The notes under the pieces are model-generated. The model saw only the letters and a program-made list of their open reading frames with translations, did not search any database and was not told the DNA's origin. Source: Chitinophaga skermanii (GTDB lineage: Bacteria > Bacteroidota > Bacteroidia > Chitinophagales > Chitinophagaceae). Taken from it: a stretch of DNA of 64,000 nt. The translations under genes were made by a program, and so were the position numbers. The stretch's first letter is position 1. Each line of letters starts with the position of its first letter. Shown here one piece after another: positions 10,400 through 16,725 of this stretch. Location: assembly GCF_003259335.1 (NCBI RefSeq), contig NZ_QLLL01000002.1, positions 585,885-649,884 on the forward strand. The letters run 5' to 3'.

Positions 10400-10957
10400 C
10401 TATTCGGAATATCCCGCGCTCTTCTTTTGTATGATGGCTAAATAATTTTTAACTTCTATCGTAGACTGTAAACTATCTCCTATTGAAAACTCGATAAAGT
10501 GTAATTCAAAAAAACGGATCAAGGTGCCTACTGTTTCATCTAGCTCGTTCCATAATACATCACTTTGAATGGTCATTATTACATTATCTATTATCAACTG
10601 GTACACAAAACCATCTTTAATGGAATTTGTTTGCATTACAATACGAATACAATCTCGTTTATGTACAAATCGTTGCGGTCGTCCATTCACAATAAACAAA
10701 TGACCACCTCGTTTTTCAATCACCACATCTTGTGTACCCTTTCTCAGCCCCATATTAAGCATCACTAAAAAAAACAATATCCCGATTCCCGCTTTTGAAT
10801 AAAGATCGAATTGCCATTTTCCTTTACTTGATAATAGTATACTGAAAGCTATTAATACAATCAACAGTATTATTACATAGGTAATAATACTTGTATAATG
10901 TTTAGTTGCTGTATCCTTAAACACCCATAACTCATCAGTGGCTGTTATACTATACAT
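10400..10957 (-). CDS. Two-TM membrane protein of unknown function
   Basis: 185 residues if started at the ATG at 10957. I prefer this start because an AGGAGG Shine-Dalgarno (plus-strand CCTCCT at 10967-10972) lies 9 bases upstream; the longer alternative needs a TTG start at 11008. The N-terminal soluble segment is followed by two hydrophobic helices (about residues 25-45 and 57-75). A C-terminal mixed alpha/beta region then begins with VIEKRGGHLFIVNGRPQRF and could be a PH-like fold. I do not recognise the family. It stands alone downstream of a 370-base gene-free stretch, and the decayed region follows it. Confidence 0.6.
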   Translation of the reverse strand: MYSITATDELWVFKDTATKHYTSIITYVIILLIVLIAFSILLSSKGKWQFDLYSKAGIGILFFLVMLNMGLRKGTQDVVIEKRGGHLFIVNGRPQRFVHKRDCIRIVMQTNSIKDGFVYQLIIDNVIMTIQSDVLWNELDETVGTLIRFFELHFIEFSIGDSLQSTIEVKNYLAIIQKKSAGYSE

Positions 10958-11329
10958 GTCTACTGCCCTCCTTTGTTTAATTATTGATGGTGAATGAGAC
11001 GATTTCAAACATTGTTACTTCACGCCTTTTACCAAATATTGGCTATACAGAAACATACAATATATTTCTTCATATATAAAACCTTTCTCTTATTGCTATG
11101 TAAAGCGCATATGAATTCTCTATTTCTTCGAACCACTTCTTCTTTCTCGTTGTTACAATAGTCCAAGCTAGCCAAGAATTGTACACAAGCTTAAAAGCGA
11201 CTTAAAAGACATGTCCTTATAAAGCCTTGCGTTGTACTTGTACGTACTAGGTCATTGTACATTCAGCAATACACCTTTACTTGGTGCTGGAGAATTCTTT
11301 TACACTTATTCATTCAAAATTTTAATCCA
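10958..11329. other. Divergent intergenic region, no further gene seen
   Basis: About 370 bases between the minus-strand membrane protein and the plus-strand hydrolase. Short open frames at 11232-11329 do not resemble any protein and precede the true hydrolase start. No convincing TTTG/TAnnTTTG pair was found. Confidence 0.5.
10967..10972 (-). promoter_or_regulatory. Canonical Shine-Dalgarno AGGAGG
   Basis: A full AGGAGG 9 bases before the ATG at 10957. Bacteroidota rarely use such sites and most genes in this window show none, so it decides the start of the membrane-protein gene and is unusual in itself. Confidence 0.55.
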
Positions 11330-12151
11330 ATGGGTACAATTAAAGTTCAAGACGGCACAGAAATTTATTACAAAGATTGGGGTACTGGTCAACCCATCGT
11401 TTTCCATCATGGCTGGCCTTTGTCTGGCGATGATTGGGACGCGCAAATGATGTTCTTTTTAGACCAAGGCTATAGAGTAATTGCGCACGATCGTCGCGGC
11501 CACGGTAGATCTACGCAAGTAGCTACTGGCCATGATATGGACACATACGCGGCAGACTTATTTGAATTAGTGAAAGCGTTGGATTTGAAAGACGCGATCC
11601 ATATTGGTCACTCTACAGGTGGCGGTGAAGTTATCCGTTACGTAGCAAAATTCGGTAAAGGTCGTGTTGCCAAAGCCGTATTGGTGAGTGCCGTTACACC
11701 CATTATGGTTCAAAAAGATTCGAACCCGAACGGCGTACCGAAATCAGTATTTGATGAAATTCGTTTGAATACAGCTACCAACCGCGCACAATACTTCAAA
11801 GATTTCCCAGAAGCATTTTATGGTTATAACCGCCCAGGTGCAAAAGCTTCTCAAGGTGTACGCGATAATTGGTGGAGACAAGGCATGATGGGCGCCATTA
11901 AAGCACACTACGATTGTATTGGTGTTTTCTCTGAAACAGATTTCACAGAAGATTTGAAAAGCGTAGACATTCCTGTACTCGTTTTACACGGTGAAGATGA
12001 TCAAATTGTACCATTCGAAATTTCCGGCAAACAAGCTGTGAAGTTGGTAAAAAATGGTAAACTCATCTCTTATCCAGGCTTCCCACATGGTATGCCTACT
12101 ACCGAAGCCGCGACTATCAATAAAGACATCTTAGAATTCATTCGTTCATAA
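11330..12151 (+). CDS. Alpha/beta hydrolase, non-heme chloroperoxidase type
   Basis: 273 residues, the usual length of the bromo/chloroperoxidase (perhydrolase) branch of alpha/beta hydrolases. I start at MGTIKVQDGTEIYYKDWG, which is the family's normal N-terminus; the open frame extends 25 codons further upstream but that part is unrelated. Visible motifs are HHGWP (oxyanion hole), AHDRRGHGRS, and the nucleophile elbow GHSTGGGEV with Ser95. A late Asp follows in LVLHGEDDQIVPF, and the catalytic His in FPHGMP. Physiologically these are usually esterases or perhydrolases. It is a single-gene unit with a strong terminator directly after it. Confidence 0.93.
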   Translation: MGTIKVQDGTEIYYKDWGTGQPIVFHHGWPLSGDDWDAQMMFFLDQGYRVIAHDRRGHGRSTQVATGHDMDTYAADLFELVKALDLKDAIHIGHSTGGGEVIRYVAKFGKGRVAKAVLVSAVTPIMVQKDSNPNGVPKSVFDEIRLNTATNRAQYFKDFPEAFYGYNRPGAKASQGVRDNWWRQGMMGAIKAHYDCIGVFSETDFTEDLKSVDIPVLVLHGEDDQIVPFEISGKQAVKLVKNGKLISYPGFPHGMPTTEAATINKDILEFIRS

Positions 12152-12176
12152 TGCATGATTGATTGTTTGTTTATAC

Positions 12177-12212
12177 AAAAGGGCGCCATTACTCGTGTAA
12201 TAGCGCCCTTTT
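12177..12212. terminator. Bidirectional hairpin terminator
   Basis: AAAAGGGCGC pairs with GCGCCCTTTT, and the stem continues inside through ATTAC/GTAAT. It sits between the convergent hydrolase and DUF2314-ankyrin genes. Confidence 0.8.
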
Positions 12213-12282
12213 GGTTGATTGCATTATTTCTCAATTACTTCGGTAATACATATGGCATACTTGGAATTGCTGAAGCAGGTGA

Positions 12283-13041
12283 TTACTTTTCAAGCAACGG
12301 AATGATATGTTCCCAATTCAGTTGTTTTGCATAATCGAGCGCGGTTTTTCCGGAACGAGTAGTGGCTTGCAAATCGGCTCCTGCTGTTACCATGGCTTCT
12401 ACAGAAGTTTTATTCCCGGCGATGGTTTCACGGTGTAAGAGGTTAGCGCCAAAATCGTCGGTACTGGTTAGCTCGTTGGGATATTGTTGGATGAATTCAA
12501 CGAACTTTTCCCGCATATTGATGCTCATGGGATGTTCGATTAACACATTGGGATCATCTTTTTGGCCACGGGCTACAAAAATTTCATGGTGGTCACCAAA
12601 ATCAATCCCCCATGCATCATCATGTTCTGATCGATCGGCTGCTTCCATGAGGGAGCGCATGTATTGGATGGTATAACCGCCGTAGCTCTTCCCTTCTGTT
12701 GTAAACAACCAATCGCACAAGCGATCTAATGGCACTGTTACATAATCTCCATTTTGTATGTTCGTTAATTCATTGGGTTGATTAACGATAACACCGCTAA
12801 TTTCGTCGCCATTAAAATCAATTTCATTCATCCATATATATTCCACCACGGGTTCGTCACGACCCGGCAATGACTGTGAGAAAGCTATTTTCACACAAGC
12901 CAAATCCAATGCCGGTACAATACGACGGTATTCCCAGGAACATTCACGCCAGAAGTATTTGAAAGTTGATTGTGCTTTCGTAAAAGCAGCCAGCATATTG
13001 GGGTCGGTTCCGCTGGCGAAGAAAATAGGTTGCTCGCTCAT
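12283..13041 (-). CDS. DUF2314 domain protein with C-terminal ankyrin repeats
   Basis: 252 residues, no signal peptide. Residues about 18-165 match DUF2314 (YegJ-like) features: AQSTFKYFWRE, then RRIVPALDLACVKIAF, a conserved VEYIWMNEIDF strand and ISGVIVNQP. Residues about 195-252 form ankyrin-type repeats (GANLLHRETIAGNKTSVEAM, then GADLQATTRSGKTALDYAK). Ankyrin repeats bind proteins; DUF2314 has no assigned reaction, so no function is proposed. The gene is monocistronic and is followed on the minus strand by the bidirectional terminator at 12177. Confidence 0.85.
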   Translation of the reverse strand: MSEQPIFFASGTDPNMLAAFTKAQSTFKYFWRECSWEYRRIVPALDLACVKIAFSQSLPGRDEPVVEYIWMNEIDFNGDEISGVIVNQPNELTNIQNGDYVTVPLDRLCDWLFTTEGKSYGGYTIQYMRSLMEAADRSEHDDAWGIDFGDHHEIFVARGQKDDPNVLIEHPMSINMREKFVEFIQQYPNELTSTDDFGANLLHRETIAGNKTSVEAMVTAGADLQATTRSGKTALDYAKQLNWEHIIPLLEK

Positions 13042-13380
13042 AAGTTCATAGTTTCGTTGCCCCTAATGCAACAAAAGTTGTGCCCAGGATGGTGCGTACA
13101 AAGTACAACTTCTTCCTTACCTACACGTTCCCAAACGTTTACTAGTATTTTGCCAAGGTTATGCCCACACTTCACCGGGATTCCACCCAGTTCCTACCGG
13201 GTACTCTCCGACTCTCCACCGACTCTCCACCGAGAGTCGCCCAGTATTTGTAAAGGTTTAGTAAGCCTTTTGCCGACACTTCTCCGACATTTTGGGGTGT
13301 TTTCCCAGTATTTCCAGGGGTTCAGTAAGCCTTTTGTCGACATCAATCAGCCGAAACCCTTGATTTTACTCGATTTTTTA
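13042..13380. repeat. Non-coding repeat mosaic upstream of the DUF2314 gene
   Basis: Three elements are visible. CCGACTCTCCA occurs twice in tandem (13208-13218 and 13219-13229). GACTCTC/GAGAGTC can form a 7-bp stem (13221-13227 with 13232-13238). A direct repeat of about 39 bp (CCCAGTATTT...AGTAAGCCTTTTG.CGACA) occurs at 13240-13278 and 13304-13342, a 64-bp offset. Open frames across it show no protein-like composition. Confidence 0.75.
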
Positions 13381-13411
13381 ATTGTAGTTCCCATCGCAGT
13401 GATGGCAAAAA

Positions 13412-13521
13412 GCGGCATTTTCCGGCACAAACCGGCATTTTCCGGCAGAAAGCGGCATAAACCGGCATAAACCGGTCATTTCCGGCATAAACCGGTTAAA
13501 AGCGGCATATACCGGCACGAT
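13412..13521. repeat. Eleven-unit tandem array with an exact 10-bp period
   Basis: Eleven consecutive 10-bp units with consensus (C/G)CGGCATAAA run without any insertion or deletion from 13412 to 13521. Examples are GCGGCATTTT, CCGGCACAAA, CCGGCATAAA and GCGGCATATA. The fixed CGG at every helical turn alternates with an A/T run. The 10-bp unit is not a multiple of three, so apparent peptides in either strand are artefacts of the repeat. Confidence 0.9.
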
Positions 13522-13756
13522 GCTTTTTTGTTGCAAGGAAGGGGTGTAAATTGAGGATGTAATTACAAGCATGCAACGTTGTACGTTCTTTGATTTATGG
13601 GAATTAAAAAAGCGAAACGATCCATGTTCCGACTTTTAACAAGGTAAAATTGGGGGATACCTTGTGTTCATTCCAATGAATGGTAACATGGCTAGTACAA
13701 AGCCAATATGCGTAGCACGCATAACATTTCTTACACCATCAATTCTTCTATAAAAA

Positions 13757-13780
13757 AAGTCGCTCATAAAGAGCGACTTT
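13757..13780 (-). terminator. Terminator of the small-peptide cluster
   Basis: AAAGTCGCTC/GAGCGACTTT, a 10-bp stem with a 4-base loop. On the minus strand it is followed by a run of T, and it lies 22 bases after the stop of the last peptide gene. Confidence 0.85.
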
Positions 13781-13801
13781 CCTTCAAACCATCTAAAATG
13801 A

Positions 13802-13984
13802 TTAAATAGGCTCCACAGTTTTACAATACAAACCATGCGAACCTTCTAACAATCCGCATATACATATTAAACGTGGGCAGCTAGCTGGATCACAGCTTTC
13901 TACGAAATAATCGCATTTTAGGTTGAATGATTGTCCACCACGCAATTGGCGTAGCTGGACTCTTGACAATGTTCTTCCAAGCAT
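13802..13984 (-). CDS. Six-cysteine peptide with double-glycine leader (type A, copy 1)
   Basis: 60 residues starting MLGRTLSRVQLRQLRGG. The longer frame from 14035 would overlap the preceding gene and lacks the shared leader, so I start at 13984. The first 17 residues form a leader ending in Gly-Gly. The core holds six Cys in the spacing C-x6-C-x4-C-x4-C-x1-C-x10-C, identical to copies 2 and 3. A GG leader is the known recognition site of C39 peptidase-containing exporters; none is encoded in this window. The regular Cys spacing suggests disulfides or a ribosomally made modified peptide; this is inference. It is the last gene of six on this strand and is followed by a terminator. Confidence 0.75.
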   Translation of the reverse strand: MLGRTLSRVQLRQLRGGQSFNLKCDYFVESCDPASCPRLICICGLLEGSHGLYCKTVEPI

Positions 13985-14010
13985 ACTGTACAATTGATAG
14001 GTGAAATAGA

Positions 14011-14196
14011 TTACAGTGGATCTACTGTTTTGCAATACAATTGCCCGGTATCTGCCATTTTACCACAAAAGCAATCAAATGGCGGGCAACTTAAATTATT
14101 ACAGCGAGCCACGTAGTAATCGCATTGAATGCCACGGTACGATTGGCCGCCGGAAACGCTGCGCATTTGGATACGTGATAGTATTTTGCCTAGCAT
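14011..14196 (-). CDS. Six-cysteine peptide with double-glycine leader (type A, copy 2)
   Basis: 61 residues starting MLGKILSRIQMRSVSGG. The leader is nearly the same as in its neighbours and the core shows C-x6-C-x4-C-x4-C-x1-C-x10-C with shared CDYYV, CPP, CFCG and LYCKTV segments. The stop lies 26 bases before the start of copy 1. Conservation of the Cys pattern, while other core residues vary, argues for a real protein under selection and not a chance frame. Confidence 0.77.
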   Translation of the reverse strand: MLGKILSRIQMRSVSGGQSYRGIQCDYYVARCNNLSCPPFDCFCGKMADTGQLYCKTVDPL

Positions 14197-14220
14197 AATG
14201 TTTAATTGATGAGATGAATA

Positions 14221-14400
14221 CTATAGTACTTTAATACAATACCATTGGTGCGTATCTGCCATCAACCCACAAAAACATTCCGCAGGAGGACAAATAACAT
14301 CATTACACTCGCGCACATACATATTGCATTTAGCAGCGCTGTAAGCGTATCCACCGGAAACATGGCGTAATTGTACACGTGATAATGTTTTTCCTAACAT
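14221..14400 (-). CDS. Six-cysteine peptide with double-glycine leader (type A, copy 3)
   Basis: 59 residues, MLGKTLSRVQLRHVSGG leader, read directly from the minus strand with a TAG stop at 14221-14223. The core again has C-x6-C-x4-C-x4-C-x1-C-x10-C (CNMYVRE, CPPAECFCG, WYCIKV). It is 24 bases upstream of copy 2. The sequence CTTCATCTAAAA lies shortly before the start, as in neighbouring copies. Confidence 0.77.
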   Translation of the reverse strand: MLGKTLSRVQLRHVSGGYAYSAAKCNMYVRECNDVICPPAECFCGLMADTHQWYCIKVL

Positions 14401-14444
14401 AAAGGATCATTTTTAGATGAAGATATTGTTTAGGAAGATGGATA

Positions 14445-14594
14445 CTAGCCAATACAAAGAAGGGCTAAATCATCACAAAGGCACCACATTGGGCAATCGT
14501 TACAAGAATCGATAATAAATGGGCAAGGTCTTGCGGCAGCATTGCCACCCGCAATATTACGCATTGCAAAACGGGAAAGTTGTTTACCTAACAT
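14445..14594 (-). CDS. Six-cysteine peptide with double-glycine leader (type B, copy 1)
   Basis: 49 residues, MLGKQLSRFAMRNIAGG leader. The core is shorter than type A: C-x6-C-x2-C-x3-C-x1-C-x6-C, ending ALLCIG. Type B cores carry PFIIDSCNDCP-like and CLCDD segments with Trp and acidic residues. No rRNA-binding site is visible, but the CTTCATCCTAAAA motif precedes the start. The gene lies 44 bases before type A copy 3. Confidence 0.75.
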   Translation of the reverse strand: MLGKQLSRFAMRNIAGGNAAARPCPFIIDSCNDCPMWCLCDDLALLCIG

Positions 14595-14604
14595 GTGTTC
14601 AAGA

Positions 14605-14617
14605 TTTTAGGATGAAG
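14605..14617 (-). promoter_or_regulatory. Motif repeated before peptide genes (CTTCATCCTAAAA)
   Basis: On the minus strand CTTCATCCTAAAA lies about 10 bases before the type B copy 1 start. Close variants sit at similar distances before type A copy 3 (14410-14422) and type B copy 2 (14780-14792), and a weaker one before type A copy 2. It may be a translation-initiation or RNA-binding element of the cluster. Confidence 0.4.
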
Positions 14618-14619
14618 AA

Positions 14620-14769
14620 TTAAGCCCAACAGTCAAGCGTAGCGGTATCACATTTGCACCACCAAGGGCATTCGCTACAATCGAATAAAATGTAAGCGCA
14701 AGGCTCTGCTTTGGCTTTACCACCAGCGATGTTGCGTAATTCAGTACGGGAAAGTTGTTTACCTAGCAT
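14620..14769 (-). CDS. Six-cysteine peptide with double-glycine leader (type B, copy 2)
   Basis: 49 residues, MLGKQLSRTELRNIAGG leader. The core CAYILFDCSECPWWCKC...C has spacing C-x6-C-x2-C-x3-C-x1-C-x6-C, identical to type B copy 1 although most other residues differ. It is 25 bases upstream of copy 1 and part of the same minus-strand series. Confidence 0.75.
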   Translation of the reverse strand: MLGKQLSRTELRNIAGGKAKAEPCAYILFDCSECPWWCKCDTATLDCWA

Positions 14770-14806
14770 AGGAATTGTGTTTTAGAGTGAAGAATAATGA
14801 GTAAGA

Positions 14807-14965
14807 TTAACCAATACATTTTAGTGCGAATTCGTCGCAAAGACAATACATCCAAGGACATTCGCCGCAATCGTTGATAATATGCGGGCAATTACCTTCG
14901 GTGGACTTACCGCCATTAATTTGTTGCATCATGATTCTGTTCAGCGTTTTTCCAAGTGTCTGCAT
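14807..14965 (-). CDS. Six-cysteine peptide with double-glycine leader (type B, copy 3)
   Basis: 52 residues from the ATG at 14965: MQTLGKTLNRIMMQQINGG leader, then a core with C-x6-C-x2-C-x4-C-x1-C-x6-C ending ALKCIG. A longer in-frame extension up to 15133 overlaps the reductase gene and lacks the family leader. It is the first gene of the six in the direction of transcription, 95 bases after the reductase stop. It could therefore be read through from the reductase or have its own promoter, which I could not identify. Confidence 0.73.
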   Translation of the reverse strand: MQTLGKTLNRIMMQQINGGKSTEGNCPHIINDCGECPWMYCLCDEFALKCIG

Positions 14966-15043
14966 ATGCGATATATTTAATAGTGAGGAAATACGTAAAT
15001 GACTCTGCATGACACTAAAATTAATAGCAGCATATGCGATATA
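14962..15043. repeat. 14-bp direct repeat GCATATGCGATATA, two copies
   Basis: Copies at 14962-14975 and 15030-15043, 68 bp apart, in the leader of the peptide cluster. Each contains the perfect palindrome GCATATGC. The left copy covers the start codon of the first peptide gene. Confidence 0.6.
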
Positions 15044-15060
15044 CCCGCAGTAAATTGTTA

Positions 15061-15612
15061 TTATGATGAATGGTGGCCTTCCTGCAAGCCGTCTAAAAAT
15101 TGCAGGTAAGGCGCTACACTCTCTTCCACCCACTCTGCCGAAGGGTTTAATTCTACCCCGTAATGCACGAAAATGCCTTTATATTGGGCACGTACGTAAT
15201 CAAAGGTGAGTTCAAAAGGCGTTGTAAGCGTTTCCATAGAATACTTGTATTTACCAGTTGTACTGTACTCATGCTCATCAATCCCGGCAGAAATTGCCAA
15301 AGCAATTTTCTTCCCCGCTAATTTGTACCCACTTTTACTCCCATAAGCCCAACCGTAGGTCAATACCTCGTCGAGCCATTTTTTCAATAATGGCGGGCTA
15401 TTAAACCAATAAAAAGGGAATTGGAACACAATGGTATCATAGGCTTCTACAAGTTGTTGTTCAAAGGCCACGTCTATCATTTCCGAGGGGTATTTATCGT
15501 GTAGCATATGTACGTCGTATTTTGACGGATGTTGTTGTAATACTTCGATCCAGCGTTTATTAACAGCAGATGTATGCAAGTTGGGATGTACCACAATAAT
15601 CAATGTTTTCAT
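15061..15612 (-). CDS. NAD(P)H-dependent quinone/flavin oxidoreductase (flavodoxin-like fold, KefF/YwrO type)
   Basis: 183 residues from the ATG at 15612 (MKTLIIVVHPN), the normal family start. Typical features are VVHPNLHTSAVNKRW (phosphate-binding loop of FMN), YDTIVFQFPFYWFNSPPLLKKWLDEVL (the FP.YW...P..LK.W.D signature), GWAYG and KLAGKKIALAISAG. The family reduces quinones and electrophiles with two electrons from NAD(P)H. It is divergently transcribed from an HxlR regulator with an inverted repeat between them, a common arrangement in which the regulator senses quinones, aldehydes or thiol stress. Confidence 0.9.
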   Translation of the reverse strand: MKTLIIVVHPNLHTSAVNKRWIEVLQQHPSKYDVHMLHDKYPSEMIDVAFEQQLVEAYDTIVFQFPFYWFNSPPLLKKWLDEVLTYGWAYGSKSGYKLAGKKIALAISAGIDEHEYSTTGKYKYSMETLTTPFELTFDYVRAQYKGIFVHYGVELNPSAEWVEESVAPYLQFLDGLQEGHHSS

Positions 15613-15636
15613 GTTCATTCGTTTTTTCTTCCAATG

Positions 15637-15644
15637 CAAAACTA
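15637..15644 (-). promoter_or_regulatory. Likely -7 element of the reductase gene (TAGTTTTG)
   Basis: Matches TAnnTTTG on the minus strand, 24 bases before the reductase start. The inverted repeat at 15664-15687 would then cover the region just upstream, around -33, consistent with repression by the divergent HxlR protein. Confidence 0.4.
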
Positions 15645-15663
15645 TCTCCACTTCCCTACTTTT

Positions 15664-15687
15664 CGTACATTAGCAACCGAATGTACG
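15664..15687. promoter_or_regulatory. Inverted-repeat operator in the HxlR/reductase divergent promoter
   Basis: CGTACATT (15664-15671) and AATGTACG (15680-15687) form a perfect 8-bp inverted repeat with an 8-base spacer. It lies in the 96-base region between the two divergent genes. HxlR proteins bind such dyads as dimers. Confidence 0.65.
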
Positions 15688-15708
15688 GTACTATAAAAAA
15701 GGTAAGTA

Positions 15709-16068
15709 ATGAGTAAAATCAAGGTTTCCTCAACGAATTACGCCAATAAACAATTACTCAACGAAGAATGTAATGAAGTATACGCGGCGAACATCATCGG
15801 TGGGCAATGGTCGCTGGCCATTTGTTGCGCATTAATTAACGGGAAAATGCGCTTTGGTGAATTGCGCAAAATCCTGCCTACCATTACCGAAAGAATGCTT
15901 ACCCTGCAATTACGCAGGTTGGAAGACAATGGCATTCTAAAACGAACAGTATATGCCGAAGTACCTCCCAGGGTTGAGTACGAATTAACAGGCATCGGTC
16001 AACAACTGGAGCCCATCATCCGCGCACTCGAAACTTGGGGCCAAGCACACAAAAACCTCCATCTCTAA
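15709..16068 (+). CDS. HxlR-family winged-helix transcriptional regulator
   Basis: 119 residues, usual for HxlR. Visible are the IIGGQWSLAICCAL helix, MRFGELRKILPTITERMLTLQLRRLEDNGIL (recognition helix) and the wing RVEYELTGIGQQL. The Cys early in the protein (EECNEVY) is the redox- or electrophile-sensing Cys position in many HxlR members; whether it senses anything here is inference. It probably controls the divergent oxidoreductase through the inverted repeat at 15664. The next gene starts only 9 bases downstream. Confidence 0.93.
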   Translation: MSKIKVSSTNYANKQLLNEECNEVYAANIIGGQWSLAICCALINGKMRFGELRKILPTITERMLTLQLRRLEDNGILKRTVYAEVPPRVEYELTGIGQQLEPIIRALETWGQAHKNLHL

Positions 16069-16077
16069 AATATTAGT

Positions 16078-16665
16078 ATGACAGCACAAGCTTATTTCGC
16101 TTCACAAGCATATGCCGACCTAAAATTGGCCATAGAACAAATACCGGCAGCCGACCTGCCAGGTATATACGCATTATCACTCTATTACTACGCTCAAGAT
16201 GATGAAGCCCGTTATCCCATGCTTGTACTAGGTTACAACACCTTGCAACAGGTAGAGGCTCAAACGCCTAAAGCCTCCAGCGAAACTGAAGCCAAATGGA
16301 ATTATGCTTTCTGGTTACAAAATCAATTAACCACTGTTGGTGGCGAGAATGATGGCGCACTGTCCACCTGGTTCGAATCTAGCGAATACTATTATTCAAT
16401 AGAAGATGAAGCAGCAGCCGAAGAAGATGATGCATTATTCGATCAACTGGTAGAAAAAGCTAATGGCTTCAACGATGCCTTTATCGATATTACCATCCAA
16501 CTGGTACAACAGTTATTTTCAGAACAAGTAATTGCCACCAAGTTTGGTCAAAATATACCGGTAATTATCCACGAGTTGGAATATTACGATAAGCCATTAC
16601 AATGGACGGCAACGGCCAACCCTCCCGGCTTAGCCGATGAATTTATAGAGGTTTACAAACAATAA
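16078..16665 (+). CDS. Hypothetical acidic protein, possibly DUF4303-like
   Basis: 195 residues, no signal peptide or membrane helix, very acidic in the middle (DEAAAEEDDALF). The N-terminal helix (AYADLKLAIEQIP) is followed by an IYALSLYYYAQDDEARYPMLVLGYN strand pair. The end (IPVIIHELEYYDKPLQWTAT) recalls DUF4303-type SMI1/KNR4-related proteins, but I cannot be sure. It follows the HxlR gene by 9 bases and probably shares its transcript, which ends at the hairpin 16672-16701. Confidence 0.55.
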   Translation: MTAQAYFASQAYADLKLAIEQIPAADLPGIYALSLYYYAQDDEARYPMLVLGYNTLQQVEAQTPKASSETEAKWNYAFWLQNQLTTVGGENDGALSTWFESSEYYYSIEDEAAAEEDDALFDQLVEKANGFNDAFIDITIQLVQQLFSEQVIATKFGQNIPVIIHELEYYDKPLQWTATANPPGLADEFIEVYKQ

Positions 16666-16671
16666 GGCATA

Positions 16672-16701
16672 AAAAAATCCTCTCATACGAGAGGATTTTT
16701 T
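16672..16701. terminator. Bidirectional hairpin terminator
   Basis: AAAAAATCCTCTC pairs with GAGAGGATTTTTT around a 4-base loop, with T tracts on both strands. It lies between the convergent 16078 gene and the SusD gene. Confidence 0.88.
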
Positions 16702-16725
16702 CTTTGTTAAATTTAGCGCTCCTAC

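Noticed and set aside
11255..11329. Hydrolase start at 11255
   Set aside because: The extra 25 residues do not belong to the fold; MGTIKVQDGTEIYY is the family's N-terminus.
12970..13470. Plus-strand frame of 166 codons
   Set aside because: It begins inside the DUF2314 gene on the other strand and runs through the short repeats; the composition (many Pro and Ser from the repeats) is not protein-like.
13412..13521. Phased array as a CRISPR
   Set aside because: Units are 10 bp with no spacers, and no cas genes are near.
13378..13572. Minus-strand frame of 64 codons with RFMP-like repeats
   Set aside because: The peptide repeats come from the 10-bp array read with a 30-base period; no signal, start context or homology.
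15061..15133. Long 108-codon version of the first peptide gene, starting at 15133
   Set aside because: It overlaps the reductase gene and the extra 56 residues lack the family leader; the start at 14965 matches the other five peptides.
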